A stretch of 64,000 nucleotides of DNA. Origin: Anagrus nilaparvatae. Taxonomy: Eukaryota; Arthropoda; Insecta; Hymenoptera; Mymaridae. Shown here one piece after another: positions 54,863-64,000 of this stretch; within the stretch, counting starts at the first letter, position 1; each line of letters starts with the position of its first letter. The stretch covers positions 5,126,001 through 5,190,000 of the forward strand of contig JAKSXM010000263.1 in the NCBI GenBank assembly GCA_022575985.1, read 5' to 3'. The position numbers were made by a program, and so were the translations under genes. Below the pieces are notes generated by a model. The model did not search any database. It was not told the DNA's origin and saw only the letters and a program-made list of their open reading frames with translations.

Positions 54863-54935
54863 ATATATATATATATATATATATAACATTTATATACATG
54901 TCTGTGTATATATATTATATATATATATATATATG
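54863..54935. repeat. (TA)n-rich microsatellite
   Basis: Alternating TA runs between the Helitron end and the right terminus of the Transib-like element. Confidence 0.8.
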
Positions 54936-55706
54936 TCCATTTTGCCACACTGTGCGGCGCAAGTATGTTGCGCCGGAAGAACGAGAGAAGAGAAAAAAGC
55001 AGAACTAGAATGCGTTCAGCTAGCAACAGGTGCTTACGCATAAAAAAAAGTAGAATCGTGACTCCGGATATGATAATTAATTTTTATTTTAAAAAATTGG
55101 ACCAAAGGTCACGTAAAGCAGTTCTGGTTTAGATTCTAATTAAAAAGTATCGACCAAAATTATAAGACTTGTAAATTCAGTGTTCGCTTGCTATTCGCAT
55201 AAAGTTTTCATACAGCGATAGCCACCGAGTTAACAAAAGAATTCAAAAAGATAAACCGACATCGGTCGCTCGAGAAGTAGCTATAAAGCAGCCACGAAGA
55301 ACATCGTGCCACCTGCCAAGTACCGCTATTCTACGAGGAGCCACTGGACATCTTTACTCCTGTAGCCACCGTCGACGACTCCAAGACAAATAGCTATGAG
55401 AAGATCTTCAAACGGTAAATTGAAAATGTGCTTCGGGGTTCTGTGTGTGTGCGCGCGAACCGGTTTTTCTATGTAGGCATATAATAATGTTTGTTCCGTA
55501 TCGATGTATATTTGTAAATAGTGTTAGTGTATATATGTTGTAGAGGGGAGAAAGAAGAAGAAGGCACGGCACGATGCTCAGTGCTTACTCGGCCTTCACG
55601 TTTAACGCATAATAAAAGCTTATTGTTAATATCTTTAAATTGTGTTCTCCATTTTATTTAATATCACATTACCTTTTACAAGATATAAAAACCAGCTTAT
55701 TCAACA

Positions 55707-55836
55707 TTTTGGTCCAACGAACCTCTTTTTTTGCAACGAGCATCTTTTTTTTTCTTGTACTCAAGCGTGCTAAAAACGTGGTTGTTCGCGTGCAAGAAAA
55801 AATTTCTTTTTTTGAAGAAAAATCGTGTGTGTATGC
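55707..55836 (+). other. Leader-like DNA after the gypsy LTR
   Basis: TTTTGGTCCAACGAACC directly after a CA resembles primer-binding/leader starts of insect LTR elements. A T-rich stretch up to the next transposon follows. Either flanking DNA or part of a tandem LTR element. Confidence 0.3.
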
Positions 55837-56430
55837 CACGCCTAGCTAGAGAGATCGGATTATGCAAACGTCGGGCACTTGGGATTTTATAGCGGAAAAT
55901 GAATGTTCAACCTATAAGGAGATAATATTTTCTTGGATTTAAATGTTTCACCTAGCTTCTTGAGAGTTATTTCATAAAACGTGTCTCTCGGGGCAGCTGA
56001 AAATGAGCAAAAATTTTTTTTCTCGGATCGGGCTGAAATTTTCAGGAAAGGTTGCTTTTTTGGTCCCCAGAAACATGTTGAAACCCGTTTTTCAAAATCA
56101 GTCATCCTCTTCGAGATATTTATCAATATGTCTCCTATTTAAAATACATGGAAAAACCCATTTTGTAGCGGTTTTTCTGATTTTGCTTCACAATTTTACT
56201 TTGACTAAGCACCAAACCAATGAGAAAAGTTTTTTTAACATTCATTCACATGCCTGCTTCATTATATAAAGGATTGGTGTTTGGCCAACATGGCCAGACG
56301 CCTCTATGTCTGAAAAAATCGCGTTTAAAATTGAAAAAATAACGTTTTTTAAAAATTGCGTATATTAAATTATTTATATGTATATAATATATATTAATTA
56401 TGTATACTATATGTATAATATGTATATATG
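55837..56430 (+). repeat. Left terminal inverted repeat of the 4.4-kb transposon
   Basis: About 594 bp, near-identical in inverse to 59640-60239. Single-base differences are seen, for example CTCCTATTT against CTCCCATTT. Its innermost part becomes a TA/GTAT microsatellite. Frames seen in it are mirrored in both arms and are not genes. Confidence 0.9.
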
Positions 56431-56952
56431 TATTATGTGTGTATATATGTATATGTGTATGCATGTTTATACATAAACGAGCGTAAAAAATAAAAAAAAA
56501 AATAAATAAAAAATAAATAATTATTTCAAAATTTTTAACTTATAAATGAATCACAATGGTATGATAAACAATATTAGCGCCCCCTAGTATTATCTACGTG
56601 AGTTTCTATTATGTATTAAATAATAATTAATACTATTATAGGGTCTACGTTTATTACATATTATATGCCTACATACTTTGCATCATGTTGAAAAATTCGA
56701 ATTTCGTTTTTCCTTTTATTTTATGTTCCACTTGTTCCAAGAATTTATACTACCCTGTATACAAACAAAACCTGTCAGTTTTCAGTTCTTATTAGTATAT
56801 TATATCTCAATTAAGAGACTAAAAGAATAATTTACTTTGTGAATATTTTATTTAATGTTTTGTATTTTTTAATTTATATTAATTTTTTTATTTGAAATAA
56901 TATTATTAAATGAAAATTATTATTTTAATAAAAATAAGTACATAATTTAACT

Positions 56953-58599
56953 ATGCCTGCTAATTTCAAACGTGTGTTGACTCATGAAGAAAATCGCAGT
57001 AAAATATGTTTATTATGTTTGAAAAAAGATAGAAACGTTATGATAAAACTTGAGGGTGCATTAAAAACTCATGTAAATAAATTATTCAATATTAATTCTG
57101 ATATCTACTTGTAAGATTTTCGATGCCCATCAGCAGTTTGTTCTGCTTGCAAGAGAAAAATATACAAGTGCTTAAAAATTCCTGAAAATTCAGTAAATTT
57201 AGAATTGCCAGATTTCTCTAAGTTTGAATCAATTATCATAAATTTAAATACTTCATGTGAAAAGTGTGAATGTTTTATTTGTGATTTAGCTAGAAAAAAA
57301 TTTAAAAGTCGTACCAAGAATAATTCATTGAAAAATAATTTAGTGAAGTTGACCAATGGAAAGGAAAAAAAGTGTGATGTTTGTTTAGCAATAATAAAAA
57401 AAGGTTTTCCTCACCCATGTACAAAATCGTCACAAATAGTAAATTTAGCTTCGCACATAAATGAGAATCTTAATCCACGTCAAAAGAAACAACTAGCAGG
57501 AATTTTAATTCGTGATATAAAAGATAGCGATTTGAATTCTCAAAAAATTGATTCTAATAAAGATCGTTTTAATACTTTAAGCTTACCTGCCTTACATGGA
57601 AAGCCAACAAAAATAAATATTAATGTAAATACTACATTATTTGAAAAACCTCAGGTATCATTAGAAGATTTTACTAAGATTCAAACGAAGTTAGATCTAA
57701 CCACACAGAAAGCTATCAACCTTGCAAAATGTATGAGAGTAGCTACCAAAAACAGAAAACTTTTCGATCCTAATTTAACAGTCTCTTTAAGAAAAAGAAA
57801 TATTCAATTAAAAGATTTTTTTGAAATTAAAGATTTTAAATTGCTTAAAAAATCTAACGATGTTACTAAGGCCATAGCATACTGCAAGAACGTAGGTCAA
57901 TTTATAGAGTATATACTGGAAAAACGCAATTTATCAGAAGCACATTTAAAATTTGGTGTTGATTCAGGTCATGGATTTTTAAAGGTTTGTTTGTCATTGC
58001 AAGCAAACGTTGACCAAAACATAGAAATTGACCAAAAACGATCAAAATATAGTGAAGGTGTTTCTCCAAATGACTTTAAAGACACTAGTGTGAAAAAATT
58101 ATTTGTTTTGGCTATATCCAAAAATACTGAAGAGAATTACCATAATATTGCTGAATTATGGAATTTACTTGAGATAAATAACTTTGGATGTTCAATAGCT
58201 GCTGATCTTAAGCTATTAAATATTTTAGTAGGAATAATGGCACATGCTTGTAAGTATCCATGTTGCTGGTGTGATTCTGATAAGTATAACTTAGATAAAT
58301 GTGGAGAATATAGGACAATAGGAGACTGCAAAAGCAATTATAAAATATTCTGTCAGAATAAATATAAAAAAAAAAAAGATGCTTTTGATTTTAAATCAAA
58401 CCATAATTTACCATTAATATCCAATGATGATAAAGATTTAATTATCGATTTGCTACCTCCACCAGAACTTCATATAATGCTCGGAGTAGTTAATAAAATA
58501 GTTGATCACATGGAAATAGAAAATTCAAAATTTACTCTAAAATTTTTAAAAGAAATAAATGTTGCTCGACAAGTAACTAATGGAGGAACTGGCTTTAAT
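56953..58599 (+). CDS. Putative transposase, exon 1 (one in-frame stop)
   Basis: ATG at 56953 opens MPANFKRVLTHEENRSKICL, continuing to 58599, with a single TAA at 57112-57114 (residue 54). Cys pairs follow in order: ICLLC (about residue 17), CPSAVCSAC (58-66), CEKCECFIC (about 102), KCDVC and HPC (about 140-155), a zinc-finger-rich N-terminus. The catalytic-looking part has FGVDSGHGFLKVCLSL (Asp 337), GCSIAADLKLLNILVG (Asp 418), YPCCWCD and LLPPPELHIMLGVVN. Exon 1 ends in GGTGFN at a GT donor. The conserved look suggests a DD(E) transposase; this is inference. Confidence 0.75.
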
Positions 58600-58674
58600 G
58601 TATTTATATTTTAAATGAGAATATTTTTTTATGATTTATATAATTTATAATATTATATTGTATTCAATTTTTAG
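58600..58674 (+). other. Predicted 75-bp intron of the transposase
   Basis: GTATTTATAT at the start and TTCAATTTTTAG at the end. Removal joins GGTGFN to GNSCRKLLKKVDHL in phase 0 and removes a stop at 58612. AT-rich and short, typical of insect introns. Confidence 0.75.
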
Positions 58675-59082
58675 GGAAATTCTTGCAGGAAATTGCTCAA
58701 GAAAGTTGATCATCTCCGATCTATGGCTCCTATAGAGCTTATGAAGTACGTCGACACTATTCAAAAATTTAATAACGTCGTTGATGATTGCTTTTCCAAT
58801 GTTTTGAAGCCATCTTTTAAAACTAGCATTAAAGAATTTAAAACAAGTTACTTAATGTTGGGAATTTCGATTACACCTAAAGTTCATACAGTAATAAACC
58901 ATGTTGAAGATTTCTGCAAAAAACATGGAAAAGGCTTAGGTTTCTACAGCGAGCAAGCAATGGAAAGCGTGCATCATGATTTCGATGTAAAATGGGAAAC
59001 TTATAAAGTATCTGAAGATCACAGTGAATATAAACAAAGGTTATTGAACTCCATAATTTCATATAATAGCAATCATGTTTAA
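58675..59082 (+). CDS. Putative transposase, exon 2
   Basis: 135 codons after the acceptor AG at 58673-58674, beginning GNSCRKLLKKVDHLRSMAPI. It continues KVHTVINHVEDFCKKHGKGL and GFYSEQAMESVHHDFDVKWE, where Glu 642 or 646 is the best candidate for the third acidic residue, and ends YNSNHV. An ATG at 58693 exists, but the upstream codons and intron signals favour a spliced reading. Total protein about 684 residues. Confidence 0.75.
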   Translation, partial: GNSCRKLLKKVDHLRSMAPIELMKYVDTIQKFNNVVDDCFSNVLKPSFKTSIKEFKTSYLMLGISITPKVHTVINHVEDFCKKHGKGLGFYSEQAMESVHHDFDVKWETYKVSEDHSEYKQRLLNSIISYNSNHV

Positions 59083-59439
59083 ATAAAATTTTATGTATCA
59101 AATTAATTTTCTTTTTATAAGAAATTTGTATTTATTTACTTGTGATTTATTTATAAGTTATAAATTTAGAAATAATTATTTTATAAAAAAAAATATATGT
59201 TTTTCTTTAATTTGGATAATTGTGATAAATTTTGCATTACACAATAATAATGCAATAACATTATAATAATTAGTGGAAGTACAAAAAATTTTTAGTTTTA
59301 TTTTTAGTTTTTTTTTTACTAAACGTTACTACGTTAATGTACAATGAAATTCAATGCAATACTGTAAAATAAATATGATGTATTTAATCAACTGTACAAG
59401 TTTAAATTATTTAAAAAATTATTTATTATACCAAAATCA

Positions 59440-59700
59440 CGTACGAATTTATATATATATATATATATGTGTGTGTGTATGTATGTAATATATATATGTA
59501 ATTTAATGTAAATAAATAATTTAATATGATAATTTTTTTATTAAAATGCATATAAAAACGCTCTGAGACGCCCGTATATATAGAAACATGCCTAGAAATA
59601 TATACATATATACACATATATATACATATATACACATATATATACATATATACATATTATACATATAGTATACATAATTAATATATATTATATACATATA
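59440..59700. repeat. (TA)n/(TATACA)n microsatellites
   Basis: TA- and ATACAT-rich runs at the inner edge of the right arm. The minus frame from 59647 to 59426 is repeat-driven. Confidence 0.75.
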
Positions 59701-60239
59701 AATAATTTAATATACGCAATTTTTAAAAAACGTTATTTTTTCAATTTTAAACGCGATTTTTTCAGACATAGAGGCGTCTGGCCATGTTGGCCAAACACCA
59801 ATCCTTTATATAATGAAGCAGGCATGTGAATGAATGTTAAAAAAAACTTTTCTCATTGGTTTGGTGCTTAGTCAAAGTAAAATTGTGAAGCAAAATCAGA
59901 AAAACCGCTACAAAATGGGTTTTTCCATGTATTTTAAATGGGAGACATATTGATAAATATCTCGAAGAGGATGACTGATTTTGAAAAACGGGTTTCAACA
60001 TGTTTCTGGGGACCAAAAAAGCAACCTTTCCTGAAAATTTCAGCCCGATCCGAGAAAAAAAATTTTTGCTCATTTTCAGCTGCCCCGAGAGACACGTTTT
60101 ATGAAATAACTCTAAAGAAGCTAGGTGAAACATTTAAATCCAAGAAAATATTATCTCCTTATAGGTTGAACATTCATTTTCCGCTATAAAATCCCAAGTG
60201 CCCGACGTTTGCATAATCCGATCTCTCTAGCTAGGCGTG
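59640..60239 (-). repeat. Right terminal inverted repeat of the 4.4-kb transposon
   Basis: Mirror of 55837-56430; ends GCTAGGCGTG. Confidence 0.9.
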
Positions 60240-60428
60240 ATGCACATGTGCTATTGTCAAACCTTTAATAAAAGTAAATTTTATCACAAGTGAAGGCCAC
60301 ACACAGCTTTTTTGAGTACAGCACAAAAACTTTATATACGCAGTTATTAGTTATACAAAAAAAAGAAGAATCAACAGGGTGAAATTATCATTAAGAAAAA
60401 TATACAGTCCACGCAAAAAGACTTTAAA

Positions 60429-60665
60429 TTCAACTTGGCGAATTTAAAAAAAAAATTAATACAAAATACCAGAGATACAATTATAATTATTTCTTAAAAT
60501 TTCAACTTGGCGAATTTTTTTTTTACTTCTTTGCAAAAATTTTCAAATAATTCAACTTGGCGAATTTTTTACATCTCTGCAAAAATTGTTCAAATAATTC
60601 AACTTGGCGAATTTTTTACATCTCTGCAAAAATTGTTCAAAAAATCAACTTGGCGAATTTTTTTT
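60429..60665 (+). repeat. ~47-bp tandem repeats with TTCAACTTGGCGAATTT
   Basis: Five copies at 60429, 60501, 60551, 60598 and about 60643. The last four are spaced about 50, 47 and 46 bp, with a shared CTCTGCAAAAATTGTTCAAA block. Confidence 0.9.
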
Positions 60666-61266
60666 ATCTACGAAAAATTCAACATCACGAAAAAAATTCA
60701 ACCTGGAGATTTTACTTTGGTTTCAAAATTCTAATCAACTGCAAAAAAGAAAAAAAGGTATCCAAAATGGCACTTTTTAAAAATTTCCGGCTACAAAGAA
60801 ATTTATTCAAGAAGAACATTGTCACGTAATCATTTCTTCAAGCTTTTTGGCGCCGCCTTTCCAGATGTCGTCGTGGTAATCAAACAGTTCAGTCAGCGGC
60901 CATCTTGCATACTCAATCTTTCTAATCTTTCAATTTTTATATAGAAAGAGATAGAGATGTTCAAAATTTTCTTTTACGCTAAATTTTTTTTCTTTTAAAG
61001 CAGTAATATTTTAATAGTCTTGATTTGTACAAATACTGATACACAAATTAAAATTTATTTAAAAACCTAATGATAGAAATATCTCTGTAATGTACAGGTC
61101 ATACGAGGAAATAAAGTTCGTAGTCTTGCTTGTGCCTAAAAAAGCAATCGATGCACTTCTACGCTTTATTCCCTTCGGTGACTTTTTTACATGAGATTTT
61201 TCTATTTTTTATTTTCTTTTTCTTAATTAATTTATTTTTAATTAATTTCTGCTAATTAATTAAACG

Positions 61267-61375
61267 TTTTAGTGTATTGTAAAAAAAAGAAAGGAAAAAT
61301 TTTAGTGTATTATAAAAAAAAAGAAAGATAAAATTTTAGTGTATTATAAAAAAGAAAGAAAGGAAAAATTTTTTT
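61267..61375 (+). repeat. Three ~38-bp A-rich tandem repeats
   Basis: TTTTAGTGTATTATAAAAAA followed by GAAAG(G)AAAAA, three times with small changes. Confidence 0.85.
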
Positions 61376-62159
61376 TTTATTATAACTGGCTATATCTCTG
61401 TCTCTTGACTTTTATATTACAAAGAATTAATTTAATTGATGTTACCTAGGTACTCAACTTGGACCTGGCTTCTTGATGATTCAATCTCTTGTCAGTTCAA
61501 GGAATTACTTCTCGCATAGCAGTACAAGGTTAATTTTTGAAATTTTTTCCTCTGGTATTTTCATCGTCTAAGCTATTTTGAATTGGTGGATCCAGGCTTC
61601 AAGGCCTGAAGGAGCTTGACTTGTCATCGAGCAGTGTATTTACATATCAATCTTTTATTATAATATATTCATATATTAATCCACTGTAAATTTTATCAAA
61701 AGCATTGTTTTTTTTGAATTACTAATTATGGATACTTAATTATTACTACTTTGTTCTTTTTAGTATTTAACCTTTATCTTTTATTAACTTTATATTTTTC
61801 TTGAATTGGTAGTTCAAATATTGCTCTTTTGTGTCTTTCAAACATAGCTAATATAAATTAATTTTTAAAATAGCATTTAGCTTCAGAAAATTTAAAAAAT
61901 TTTATTTTTAATGTTAACATTCTTGTATCGAAAGGATATTTGCAGTTTCTTTACAAATTTCTTGTTAATTTTTTAAAAAACTTTTTACTTCTTTTGTCTA
62001 TGCTAATTTACTGGTAGATTAACATACTAATTATATTTAACGTTAGCTTTTGTAAAATGTCAAATTTGTAACCAAAAGCCAATACCCTTTTAATTTTATA
62101 ATTACTCTTTGGAGTTAGTCCTGGGCCATGGCTTCCATTATTGCAACAAGTTAACGTAA

Positions 62160-63150
62160 TACCTAGAATTAAGAATGCTTATACCAATTTTGAAAATGAG
62201 GGTGATAACATGTGCGTATCATCTTGTAAAGTTAGGATGGAGACCTAAAGAAACAATTGGGTTAAATTCGTATCCCAAGATGCCCAATTGTATAATCAGC
62301 CTGATTATCTTAAACTAGTAGAAGAACAACCTTATTTTAAGGATGCTCTTTTCGATAGTACTGAATCTCAATACTTAAAAAATTTGGGCCTCTTCCAACT
62401 TTATCTAGATTCACACCTTCATACCTCCCTTAATTCTACAGCTATTGAAACTCATGCCTATAACTTTAGAAGTACTAGCAATGAAGATAATGAGAGACTA
62501 CCTAGAATTAACTTACCTGAATTTTCTGGTGAATATAAGGATTGAGAGTCGTTTCGCAACGTATTCCAGCCGTCGGTAATTGACAAACACAATGTTCCTG
62601 ACGTCACCAAATTAAGGCATCTTAGAACATGTCTCAAGGGTGACGCCGAGGACCTTGTCAAGTCATATCCGATAACCTCGGAAAATTTTACAGTCATTTG
62701 GAAAAAATTGGTCGATAAATATGAAAATAAAAAACGGCTTGTTAATTCTCATATGTCCTCATTATTTTCTCTAAAGTCAATGTCCAAATCTAGTTCTTCT
62801 GAATTAAAAAGAATATTAGTTAGTTTAAATACTCCTTTATCTGCTCTTAAAACTTTGAAAAGACCAGTCGATAAACGGGATGATTGGCTTGTTTTTCACG
62901 CAGTTTCTCTGCTAGACAATGACATGAAAAAGCAATGGGAAAATTTCTTTAATAACTTGTCATTAACTTCCCAAACAGTTGGTAATGAAGCATCGCTCGT
63001 AAAGTCTTCTGACTCTCCAACGTTTGTTCAATTAATTTCTTTTATATAATCCCAAATCAGAATTCTAGAATCTTTGGAAGAAAATAGCTCTAAAATAAAC
63101 TTAAATGAAAAATCAAATAGGGTAAGTGTACTAGAAGGTGAACTTTGAAT
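62160..63150 (+). pseudogene. BEL/Pao gag (DUF1759) remnant
   Basis: NAYTNFENEGDNMCVSSCKV then a TAA, then WVKFVSQDAQLYNQPDYLKL in one phase. A later frame gives LPRINLPEFSGEYKD, a TGA where Trp is usual, and then ESFRNVFQPSVIDKHNVPDV. Next come LRTCLKGDAEDLVKSYPIT, WKKLVDKYENKKRLV and LLDNDMKKQWENFF. LPRINLPEF-G---W--F--VF is the hallmark of DUF1759 gag in BEL/Pao elements. This is the part missing from the minus-strand element at 7444-11500, but opposite in strand and over 50 kb away. It ends near 63150; protease and pol are absent. Confidence 0.8.
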
Positions 63151-63725
63151 TAACTTTAAATATACTAAATAAACTTTTTTGAACAATTAATGCATTCAGT
63201 TCGTTATTTATACCTAATAGTTATTAATTCTATTGTAAAAAATTAAATTTCCAATATAATTTATCAAATAAGAAGAAATGATGAATAAAACAGCATATCT
63301 ACTAGTAGTTGACCACCTAACCCCGGTAGTCGACCTAAGCTTACGTTAGTGGTCGGCCGCTCAGATTTGTGCACCGAATTACACATGATTTTTACAATAT
63401 TCTTAAAAAATTTTTGAAAAAAGCGTGTTTTTATAAAATTAATGATATTTACTTATAAAGCTGTTAATTTGTTTTTGAAATTATCATTAAAAAATATTAT
63501 ATTTATAATAAAATAATATTTACTAAATAAATAATTTTTAAAAACCGCGCCCTCTAGTTTAAAATGCACCTGCGCAGTGAGCAGCATATATGAAATACAT
63601 TGAATGATTTAAGAATTTTAAAAACTTATTTAATTAATAAAAAAGTTGTTTTATTATTGCTAATATTAAAGAAATAACATAAAAATGCATAAATACTAAT
63701 CTACTTTACAAAAAGAATCAAAAAT
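63151..63725. other. AT-rich DNA without a gene
   Basis: A less AT-rich patch (63318-63362) with GTAGTCGACCTAAGC and GGTCGGCC. No ORF or repeat recognised. Confidence 0.4.
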
Positions 63726-63963
63726 ATAGAGCCTGAGCATCTCTCCCACTTATCTTAAAAAGTAAAGCGCTCCTAACAGTAGTTGTTATAACTTCATACC
63801 CCAGCGCGCTGTATTAAGTTGATAGAAGGCGATTTCGGAATTTTTGCTATTATAAATCATATGAAAGTATACTATTTTATAATACGCGGTGGGGTATGAA
63901 GTTATAAGGCGACTTTTGGTGCGCCACTGTTTTTTAACATAGTGGGAGATGCTCAGGCTCTAT
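63726..63963. mobile_element. 238-bp MITE with TA-flanked inverted ends
   Basis: Ends ATAGAGCCTGAGCATCTC and its complement. Inner pairs include TATAACTTCATACCCC with GGGGTATGAAGTTATA. TA at both ends would fit a Tc1/mariner-type target, but the ends are palindromic there, so the superfamily is uncertain. No ORF. Confidence 0.75.
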
Positions 63964-64000
63964 TGCCGTTACAAGAGTTTTTAGAACATGCCGACTACTA

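Larger units (their letters stand above)
52909..54954. mobile_element. Transib-like non-autonomous DNA element with RSS-like ends
   Basis: Perfect 20-bp inverted ends CACAGTGTGGCAAAATGGAC flank 2,046 bp, bordered by the 5-bp GC-rich direct repeat CGGCG (52904-52908, 54955-54959). Excising it rejoins the gypsy LTR exactly. A CAC(A/T)RTG-type end plus a 5-bp GC-rich duplication is the Transib signature. No transposase is encoded. The inside holds a minisatellite (53372-54480) and a Helitron-like 3' end (54858-54861). Confidence 0.75.
44375..55706 (+). mobile_element. Ty3/gypsy LTR retrotransposon, decayed and heavily nested
   Basis: A partial 5' LTR and a 3' LTR start with TGTAACGAAGCATTTTCGTT. 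Between them are gag, an RT/RNase H remnant, integrase, an additional zinc-knuckle ORF and a long 3' UTR. Protease and most of the RT are deleted. Insertions split the integrase (47987-49238), the zinc-knuckle ORF (SINE, 50942-51381) and the 3' LTR (52909-54954). The coding DNA is less AT-rich than the rest of the window. Inactive. Confidence 0.85.
52689..55706 (+). repeat. Gypsy 3' LTR, interrupted by a Transib-like element
   Basis: 52689-52908 matches the 5' LTR remnant, and 54955 onward continues it (CGGCGCAAGTATGTTGC). An AATAAAAGC signal at about 55610 and a likely end in ACA at 55706, just before TTTTGGTCCAACGAACC, give an LTR near 970 bp without the insertion. The end cannot be confirmed because the 5' copy is truncated. 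Confidence 0.65.
55837..60239 (+). mobile_element. DNA transposon with ~600-bp inverted ends, 4-bp target duplication and transposase
   Basis: Termini CACGCCTAGCTAGAGAGATC are perfect inverted repeats and the arms (55837-56430, 59640-60239) differ at only a few positions. ATGC lies immediately outside both ends (55833-55836, 60240-60243), a 4-bp target duplication. Inside is one plus-strand gene of two exons and flanking UTR-like DNA. CAC ends and a 4-bp duplication suggest a CMC/Chapaev-type superfamily, but I cannot confirm by search. The low divergence of arms and a single nonsense codon point to recent activity. Confidence 0.8.
60240..62159. other. Leader-like noncoding DNA upstream of a BEL gag remnant
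   Basis: AATAAAAG at 60268 and a tail GTGAAGGCCACACACAGC could be the end of an LTR. Then come tandem repeats (60429-60665), a less AT-rich patch at 60835-60920 and AT-rich DNA with a second small array (61267-61375). The order LTR-like, leader, gag would fit a BEL/Pao element, but no second LTR is in the window. Confidence 0.35.

Noticed and set aside
55887..56269. Open frames within the left arm of the 4.4-kb transposon
   Set aside because: They are mirrored in the right arm and have no recognisable protein similarity; the arms are noncoding terminal repeats.
7444..63150. The BEL coding region (7444-11500) and BEL gag (62160-63150) as one split element
   Set aside because: They are on opposite strands with over 50 kb of unrelated elements between them; two separate remnants is the simpler reading.
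1..64000. A host gene with exons scattered among the repeats
   Set aside because: No exon-like frame with non-transposon similarity was recognised on either strand; every conserved motif found belongs to a transposable element.

Overview
This window is a very AT-rich stretch of eukaryotic DNA, almost certainly from an arthropod and probably an insect. BEL/Pao, Ty1/copia, Ty3/gypsy, R1-clade and Jockey/CR1-like retrotransposons occur together with hAT, TTAA-target, CAC-terminated and Helitron-like DNA elements. No conventional host gene, intact tRNA or rRNA gene, or CRISPR array is visible. Every protein-like stretch I can support comes from a transposable element, and most are broken. The species cannot be named from sequence alone.

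Layout. 292-5705: a foldback-type element of about 1.1 kb, split by a 4.3-kb hAT element (420-4731). That hAT itself carries a TTAA MITE (616-980) and a LINE fragment (2770-3625). 6600-7256: 3' end of a non-LTR element. 7444-11500: minus-strand BEL/Pao coding region. 12699-13523: near-perfect 290-bp palindrome. 14175-15785: LINE that lost its reverse transcriptase but kept one open frame. 15812-19135: outer inverted repeat enclosing an R1-like 3' end and a CAC-ended element (16727-18274) with a transposase remnant. 20230-23730: noncoding repeats and Helitron-like units. 23731-34385: TTAA-bounded inverted-repeat element with a copia retrotransposon (25159-34060) inserted in it.

34594-39346: hairpins, a MITE, a tRNA-derived SINE head, an EcoRI-site palindrome cluster and a complex repeat. 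39347-42904: minus-strand LINE inside that same repeat family. 44375-55706: decayed gypsy element. Its integrase is split by a minisatellite carrying a hAT MITE, its third ORF by a 5S-rRNA-derived SINE, and its 3' LTR by a 2.0-kb element with RSS-like CACAGTG ends. 55837-60239: a nearly intact 4.4-kb DNA transposon with about 600-bp inverted ends, a 4-bp target duplication and a two-exon transposase. 60240-63150: leader-like DNA and a BEL/Pao gag remnant. 63726-63963: a final MITE.

The region reads as a nested graveyard with several young layers (55837-60239, copia, the 12699 palindrome). The best candidates for something under-described are the 55837-60239 transposon, the Transib/RSS-like element at 52909-54954 and the CAC-ended element at 16727-18274. 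All identifications rest on motif recognition by eye; boundaries marked approximate are good to tens of bases.
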